The position numbers and the translations under genes were made by a program. Below are positions 59,412 to 64,000 of a DNA stretch of 64,000 nt, in pieces. The notes under the pieces were generated by a model, which ran no database searches, was not told the DNA's origin, and worked only from the letters and a program-made list of their open reading frames with translations. The DNA comes from JAOPZW01 sp963707695 (GTDB lineage Bacteria > Actinomycetota > Thermoleophilia > Solirubrobacterales > Solirubrobacteraceae). Where the stretch lies: assembly GCA_963707695.1 (NCBI GenBank), contig CAVPQY010000007.1, positions 1 to 64,000 of the forward strand, read 5' to 3'. How positions within the stretch are numbered: the first letter of the stretch is position 1; every line of letters starts with the position of its first letter.

Positions 59412-60089
59412 ATGCGCCAGGGCTCAACCCGCAGGCCGGTGATCGCGGTGATCGCCGGGCTTGCCGTTCTCGCGACCGTGGGGATCGGCTACGCGGCAAT
59501 CCCGGACTCAAGCGGGGTGCTCCATGGGTGCTATCAGAAGCAGAATGGCAACCTGCGCGTCGTCAACTCTGCGAACGACTGCCGCCGCAGCGAGCTGGCG
59601 ATCCAGTGGAACCAGCGCGGCCCGCAGGGAGTACCTGGTCTCCCGGGCACGCCCGGCACGCCCGGACCGCCCGGACCACCCGGACCGCCGGGCGTCGGGC
59701 ATGCCTTCCAGAAGGACATCTTCTCAGGCGTGGCCGTGACGCCGCCGGGTTATACGACCATCGCGACCTTGAACCTCCCCGCGGGAAGCTACTTCGTGAC
59801 GGCGAAGGGCGTCGCGACGAACGCAAACCAAAGTGTCACGTGGGACTGCGCCCTGCGTCGGGGCGACAATCTTGCGATTGACAACTCACAGGTGGTCAGC
59901 GAGAAGTTTGACCAGGGCGGAACGAGCTTCCAGGTGTTCAGCGTGGGCCTCAACTTGGAAGGTCTCACGACGCTCGCGACGGCCGGAAGCGTCCGCATGG
60001 AATGCGCGTCCCGAGACCGGGCTGGGAGTCCCGCATCGGGGTCCACGATCGGCGAGATCAAGTTGATCGCGGTTCAGGTCACGACGTAG
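59412..60089 (+). CDS. Secreted protein with short collagen-like segment
   Basis: 225 residues, signal peptide core VIAVIAGLAVLATVGIGYAA, then DSSGVLHGCYQKQNGNLRVV and ELAIQWNQRGPQG, followed by about nine collagen-like G-x-P triplets (GLPGTPGTPGPPGPPG) and a C-terminal beta-rich domain of about 130 residues (GYTTIATLNLPAGSYFVTAK) with two Cys. This layout is common in secreted proteins of actinobacteria; the C-terminal domain probably trimerises like a TNF/C1q-type module. Function unknown. It is cargo of the element next to tRNA-Sec. Confidence 0.75.
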   Translation: MRQGSTRRPVIAVIAGLAVLATVGIGYAAIPDSSGVLHGCYQKQNGNLRVVNSANDCRRSELAIQWNQRGPQGVPGLPGTPGTPGPPGPPGPPGVGHAFQKDIFSGVAVTPPGYTTIATLNLPAGSYFVTAKGVATNANQSVTWDCALRRGDNLAIDNSQVVSEKFDQGGTSFQVFSVGLNLEGLTTLATAGSVRMECASRDRAGSPASGSTIGEIKLIAVQVTT

Positions 60090-60170
60090 AACAAGACCGA
60101 GACGGCGCCGTGGCGGCCAGGTCGCGCGCATGCCGCTCAACCTCAACCCGCGCGATAACGCTCACACGCC

Positions 60171-60392
60171 ATGGAGGATCGCCACACCATCCCGGTCACC
60201 GCCGACAAACCCGGGCGCATGGTCATCGTCGGGATGCAGGTGGACGACGAGCGCAACCTCGTGAGCCTCGAAATCACGGGCACGCCCGAGGGGGACCGCG
60301 GCGACTGGACGTGGCTCGCGCCGGCCGAGGCCCGCGAAGTGGCCGTCACGCTCAACCGGATGGCCGAACAGGTCGACCGGGACGGCGACTAG
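60171..60392 (+). CDS. Small hypothetical protein
   Basis: 73 residues, MEDRHTIPVTADKPGRMVIV, acidic, with a plausible beta-beta-alpha ending (WLAPAEAREVAVTLNRMAEQ). Not recognised. Composition fits real coding in the GC-rich half. Confidence 0.5.
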   Translation: MEDRHTIPVTADKPGRMVIVGMQVDDERNLVSLEITGTPEGDRGDWTWLAPAEAREVAVTLNRMAEQVDRDGD

Positions 60393-60705
60393 CCACACAC
60401 CCCGGGACGGTCCCGCCGGACACGTCCCTGCGACGCGGTACAAGTGCTCGGGTGCGGCCGCGCCGCCCCGCCACTGACTCCACGGCGAGGCACCCGGACC
60501 GCACGACAACTTCACATTCGGTCGCGAGGCCGTCGGTGCCCCGGACAGTGGGTGTCGGCCTCGACGCCGCCAAGGTCCACGGCAGGCGCGTGGGAATAGG
60601 ACCACCGGGGTGTGGTCCCGCATACCCGGCCCGGACGCAAGGCACATCCAGACGCAGGACCTCCGAGGTCCTACGTGCCCCCGCGTCCGAAAGGGCCACA
60701 CCACC

Positions 60706-61038
60706 ATGAAGGTCGCCACTCGCGATTTCGCCGCCACCAGCACCGACGGCGAACGCATCGACGTGACCCGCGGCGAACACGTCGCAGACACCCACGACCT
60801 CGTCCGCGAGTACCCGGAGTTCTTCGAAGACCTGAGGCTGTCCCAGGTGCGGTCCGCCGCTCGTGCCGGCCACACCGAACCCGGTGCGCCCACCCACCCC
60901 AGCCGCCGCGACCGCCACGACCATGGCGACTCACTGCCGCGGCCCGGCTCGTCGACAGGGCGTTGCCGGCCTGGGACCGAGCAACCGCCAGCTTTGAAGG
61001 CCACTCGACGACGCGTGACGGGTCTCCACCGCTCATAA
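60706..61038 (+). CDS. Small hypothetical protein, doubtful C-terminus
   Basis: From the ATG at 60,706 (MKVATRDFAATSTDGERIDV) about 65 residues look natural, with ADTHDLVREYPEFFEDL resembling short phage or plasmid proteins that end in a Tyr-Pro-x-x-F motif. Beyond GAPTHPS the composition turns into Arg/His/Pro noise, so the true stop may lie in another frame. Function unknown. Confidence 0.4.
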   Translation: MKVATRDFAATSTDGERIDVTRGEHVADTHDLVREYPEFFEDLRLSQVRSAARAGHTEPGAPTHPSRRDRHDHGDSLPRPGSSTGRCRPGTEQPPALKATRRRVTGLHRS

Positions 61039-61514
61039 GGCCATGGAGGTCGAGGCGTGGCAGGAGCACCCCGCCGGCTGGCGTCACGCCGGCATCGTTT
61101 CGGGGCATCGACGAGCTCGAGTCGCTGGTCGACTCGCTCTACCGAGCACTCAAACTTCTCGAGGCGCTTCAGAAGACCCCCGAACGAACCCCTAAGCGGC
61201 GAAGCTGCCGACAAGGGCCGAACGCGCCTCCGTCTACCAGGTCCGTGCACGCATGCAGCACGGTCGCGATGACCTCGCGGACGGGAAGGCTGGCCAAGGT
61301 CTAGCGACGGCTACGCTCGCGCCGGACGAGTCCGGCATCGCGCCCCAGGATCGCCGACTCGAGTATGCGGAGCCGGCGACGATGCTCGGGCAGCTGCATG
61401 ACTTCATCAAGGCAGCATCGGAGCAGACCTAGCGTCCGTCTTGGCCGACCGGCACGCTCGGCGCGGGCAGTCGCTCGTTCGTCGCGTACAGGTCGCCGAC
61501 AGGGAAGACTCGCC

Positions 61515-61610
61515 GGGCGTAGGCCGGGCGGCCGTGACCGTCGTCTGGTAGGCGCCGTAGAACGCCGACAGATCAAGCTCGGCGACGGCGTCGATCACAA
61601 ACCACGAACG
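61515..61610 (-). pseudogene. Transposase remnant (IS1182/IS5-like N-terminal part)
   Basis: The minus strand encodes WFVIDAVAELDLSAFYGAY and, after a one-base loss, DDGHGRPAYA. These match the beginning of IS1182-type transposases, which read close to F-x-x-D-x-x-x-x-x-D-x-S-x-F-x-x-x-Y then R-D-D-G-x-G-R. Only this piece is present and there are no terminal repeats. A dead fragment. Confidence 0.45.
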
Positions 61611-61842
61611 GCACCGGGCCGATTCCCAGGCCAGCCAGACCGGCTGTCGCATCACCCTAGGCCATTGCAGACGGTCGAAACCGTCGATTCGCTGTCGGAG
61701 AAGGACATCGCGGCTCACAGCAAGCCACTGGCGCTTCGGTCCGGCGTGGAGCGAGACGCTGTGCGGACGGGTGACGGTGGCGACGGCTCCCGGCTCCGCG
61801 ACGACGACGCGAACGGCCAAGCCAAGCGCATCACGCGGAAGG

Positions 61843-61899
61843 GGCCTTCAAGGCCGTGGGCCCGGCTGTATCCCGCCGTTCGACTCCTTCGCCGCTCCG
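61843..61899 (+). repeat. Degraded copy of the tRNA-Sec 3' half
   Basis: Aligns with 58,559-58,623 of the tRNA-Sec gene over its whole length with three substitutions and one 8-base deletion in the variable/T-arm region, keeping the exact last 20 bases TTCGACTCCTTCGCCGCTCC. The size and placement are those of an attachment-site duplication made by a tRNA-targeting integrase. Confidence 0.75.
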
Positions 61900-62046
61900 C
61901 TCCTGCGGCAGTGCGGGTCTTGGTCCGTAGCGCCTGGATGCCGCGGCAGATGCGCGCGAACGGCGGTGGCACGCCAGTAGCGGTCGTCGCCCCAGCGCCG
62001 CGGCGCCTCCGAGGCCGTCCCTCGGGCGCCTGCCGGCGCATGGCGA

Positions 62047-62163
62047 TCAGCGGTCGATGGCCGCCATGTTGGTCTCGTCGTGGCGCTCGCCGGCGGCGGG
62101 GGTGAGACGCTTGAGCCTCTCGACGTGCGCGGGGCTCAGCTCGATGCGGTCGCTCAACTTCGA
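62047..62163 (-). other. Possible C-terminal coding remnant
   Basis: The minus strand reads LSDRIELSPAHVERLKRLTP, then AAGERHDETNMAAIDR and TGA. It has the regular look of a real protein end, but no start or family is identifiable, and upstream sequence is Arg-rich noise. Confidence 0.25.
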
Positions 62164-62568
62164 GAGCCTGCGACCTCGCCGCCGACCTCGGCCGGACGAG
62201 GTCTCGACCTACGACCGCCGAGGCCTGCTCCGCTCAGACCACGCGCTGAGGCTGCGCGGAAGCGGGCGGCCGCGGTGGACCGGCGGAGCCGTCGAGCGCG
62301 ACCGACCGGAGCTGACCCCGTCGTCGACGCGGACCTCAGCCACGCCTCCGCGCGGCGCCGCTCGCCGACCGCCATGCCGGCGGCGATCGCCCGGATTTCA
62401 CCCGAGCCGGGTGATGCCGGCATGCGCCCGGCCTCCGATGATCGCCGCCCACCTGCTGAGCGGCGGATCGGTGGAGGGTGATGGCGACGACCACCTCCGG
62501 CTCCTCGCCCGCCCGCGAGCCGACCCGACATGCTCGCCACAGGCGGGCCGAGCGAGGAGCACCGAGCG

Positions 62569-63654
62569 ATGGAGTCCGAGGGCAACGTGCAGTTCCAGGC
62601 GCCCAGGTGGCTCAGGGACCTCGGGTTCTCGTCGTGGCTGCTGGTCGGGTTCGTCCTGATCATCATCGGGGTCATCTGGCTGCTCGGCAAGACGTCGACG
62701 ATCGTCATGCCGGTCATCCTCGCCACCGTGCTCGGCGCGGTCGCCGGACCCGGCGTGGACTGGCTGGAGCGCCACCGGGTGCCGCGCGTCGGCGGAGCGA
62801 TCCTCGTCCTGCTCGGGCTCGTCGCCATCGGCGTGCTCATCTTCTGCCTCGTCTTCGGCGGCATCTCCTCCAACTCGGGCGAGATCTCGGCGAAGATGAA
62901 CCAGTCGCTGGACAAGATCCAGGGCTGGTTGGGCGACCTCGGCATCGACGACACGACGAGCGCCAAGGAGGACCTGCAGAAGGCCGCGCCCGAGATCCGC
63001 ACGACGCTGCTGAGCGGGGTCGCGGCGGGCGTCGAGGGCCTCAAGTCGCTGGGGTTCTTCCTGGCGTTCGCGATGCTCAGCACGCTGTTCGTGCTCAAGG
63101 ACGGACCCGTGATGCGCCGCTTCGTCAACCGGCACATGGGCGTGCCCGAGCGGGACGCCGAGATCGTCACGAGCAACATCGCCAAGTCACTGCGCAGCTA
63201 CTTCCTGGCCCTGACGATCATCGCCGCGTTCAACGCCGTCCTGATCGGGGGCGCGGCGCTGATCCTCGGCGTGCCGCTCGCTGGGACGATCGCGGTCGTC
63301 ACGTTCGTGGGGGCCTACGTGCCGTACCTGGGCGCATGGGTGGCCGGCGGCTTCGCGGTGCTGATCGCCCTCAGCACCGGGAGCACGGACGACGCGCTGA
63401 TCATGGCGGTCGTCGCGCTCCTCGCCAACAGCGTGCTCCAGCAGCTGATCCAGCCGTTCGTGATGGGCGCGACGCTGAGCCTGAACCCCCTCGTGGTGCT
63501 CATCGTGACCATCAGCGCCGGCACGCTGTTCGGGATGGTCGGGCTGACCCTCGCCGCCCCGCTGACCTCCGCGGCCGTGCACATCGCCAACGAGCTCCAG
63601 GCCCGCAGCGATGGCGCGGCAAGAGGTCAGCCGACGCCGGCGCCGTCCGGGTAG
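62569..63654 (+). CDS. AI-2E-family transporter
   Basis: 361 residues from the ATG at 62,569 (MESEGNVQFQ), which has GAGGAG upstream; an ATG at 62,530 would add 13 residues. About eight TM helices in the AI-2E/PerM order, including IVMPVILATVLGAVAGPGVD and the family hallmark AVVTFVGAYVPYLGAWVAG, then LQQLIQPFVMGATLSLNPLV. Members export diverse small molecules or ions, so AI-2 transport should not be assumed. Intact. It resumes normal chromosomal coding after the decayed stretch. Confidence 0.9.
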   Translation: MESEGNVQFQAPRWLRDLGFSSWLLVGFVLIIIGVIWLLGKTSTIVMPVILATVLGAVAGPGVDWLERHRVPRVGGAILVLLGLVAIGVLIFCLVFGGISSNSGEISAKMNQSLDKIQGWLGDLGIDDTTSAKEDLQKAAPEIRTTLLSGVAAGVEGLKSLGFFLAFAMLSTLFVLKDGPVMRRFVNRHMGVPERDAEIVTSNIAKSLRSYFLALTIIAAFNAVLIGGAALILGVPLAGTIAVVTFVGAYVPYLGAWVAGGFAVLIALSTGSTDDALIMAVVALLANSVLQQLIQPFVMGATLSLNPLVVLIVTISAGTLFGMVGLTLAAPLTSAAVHIANELQARSDGAARGQPTPAPSG

Positions 63655-63687
63655 GACCCTCGGACGGACGCCGTCCGCCGCGCTCCC

Positions 63688-64000
63688 GTGCCACCGAGCG
63701 GCCAGGGACCCTCGAAGCCGAGCTTCACGCGCCGCCTGGCGTCGCTCTCCACCCGCATCGGGTCACTCGTGCGGGCCATCGAAGAGAGTGACGAGGCCCG
63801 CATCGAGGAGGCGGTCCTGCGCCTCAGCCGCTCCCGGCGGGTGTTCGCTCCACTCGCGTTCGCGATCGGGGCCTTCGCGTTGCTCTTCGGCGGCCTCAGG
63901 CTGCTCGTGTCCAACTGGCGCCTCACGCTCGTCCAGCTCCTGCCGGCGATGTGGATCTGGCTGGCGATGGCCGACCTCAAGGCGCACGCCCTGCGCGGCA
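63688..64000 (+). CDS. Membrane protein, truncated by the window end
   Basis: GTG at 63,688 opens a frame that runs past the end of the window, at least 104 codons. A charged N-terminus (about 65 residues, with IEESDEARIEEAVLRLSRSR) precedes two TM helices, APLAFAIGAFALLFGGLRLL and LTLVQLLPAMWIWLAMADL. Family not recognised. It is 33 bases downstream of the transporter on the same strand. Confidence 0.6.
   Translation, partial: MPPSGQGPSKPSFTRRLASLSTRIGSLVRAIEESDEARIEEAVLRLSRSRRVFAPLAFAIGAFALLFGGLRLLVSNWRLTLVQLLPAMWIWLAMADLKAHALRG

Larger units (their letters stand above)
61039..62568. other. Gene-poor, decayed accessory stretch
   Basis: About 1.5 kb with only fragments: a transposase-like remnant, a degraded tRNA-Sec copy and a short C-terminal coding remnant (each listed). 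Other open frames here have unnatural composition. Confidence 0.5.

Noticed and set aside
61039..62040. Several 60-250-codon frames as genes
   Set aside because: Composition is Arg/Pro/Ser noise without motifs; the stretch holds a transposase remnant and a decayed tRNA copy.

Overview
The window is two unrelated genomes joined at about position 33,604. Bases 1-33,600 are AT-rich with archaeal-looking genes: TTG starts with a TATA-like box about 28 bases upstream, MASE3 and Cache histidine kinases, cyclase-receiver fusions and large secreted surface proteins. I infer a soil ammonia-oxidising archaeon of the Nitrososphaerales (Nitrosocosmicus-like), from gene style only. Bases 33,605-64,000 are GC-rich with dense 4-base gene overlaps. 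They carry a pst-phoU operon, selA/selB/tRNA-Sec, Tad minor pilins and secreted proteins with a CKNGGW-type tail. I infer an actinobacterium of the Thermoleophilia/Solirubrobacterales type. A gene is cut on each side of the join, so a chimeric contig is far likelier than transfer. || Archaeal half: a flippase-like membrane protein and an SDR oxidoreductase (1-2.6 kb); small hypothetical genes (2.7-3.7 kb); three glycine-repeat secreted proteins, two of them a 2-kb tandem duplication with their own promoters and terminators (4.9-12.2 kb); an agmatinase-family gene, a YgjP-type metallopeptidase and small regulators (12.7-15.8 kb); two large secreted proteins, one with discoidin and Ig-like domains and one with an Asp-box propeller (16.1-21.0 kb); then a signalling block (21.2-32.5 kb) with a Cache histidine kinase beside a solute-binding protein, two cyclase-receiver fusions, a PLD-like protein, a MASE3 kinase and a receiver protein. 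Many of these genes carry single-base frameshifts, which looks like uncorrected read error more than decay. || Bacterial half: an accessory region (33.6-42.6 kb) holds five paralogous secreted proteins sharing one C-terminal Cys tail, an S74-chaperone protein, two HNH-type genes, an excisionase-like HTH coupled to a JAB/JAMM protease-like gene, and two single-gene segments separated by imperfect direct repeats that match the 3' end of a vanY-like gene. Core genes follow: a Tad minor-pilin cluster ending in a TadG-VanY fusion; a phosphate island (wHTH-pstS-pstC-pstA-pstB-phoU-response regulator, with divergent DUF47 and CHAD genes and a PhoD-like phosphatase); and the selenocysteine genes. From tRNA-Sec at 58.5 kb to a degraded copy of its 3' half at 61.85 kb lies what looks like a decayed integrated element. 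The window ends with an AI-2E-family transporter and a truncated membrane protein. || All domain calls come from motif reading. No database search was run, and taxonomic statements are inference.
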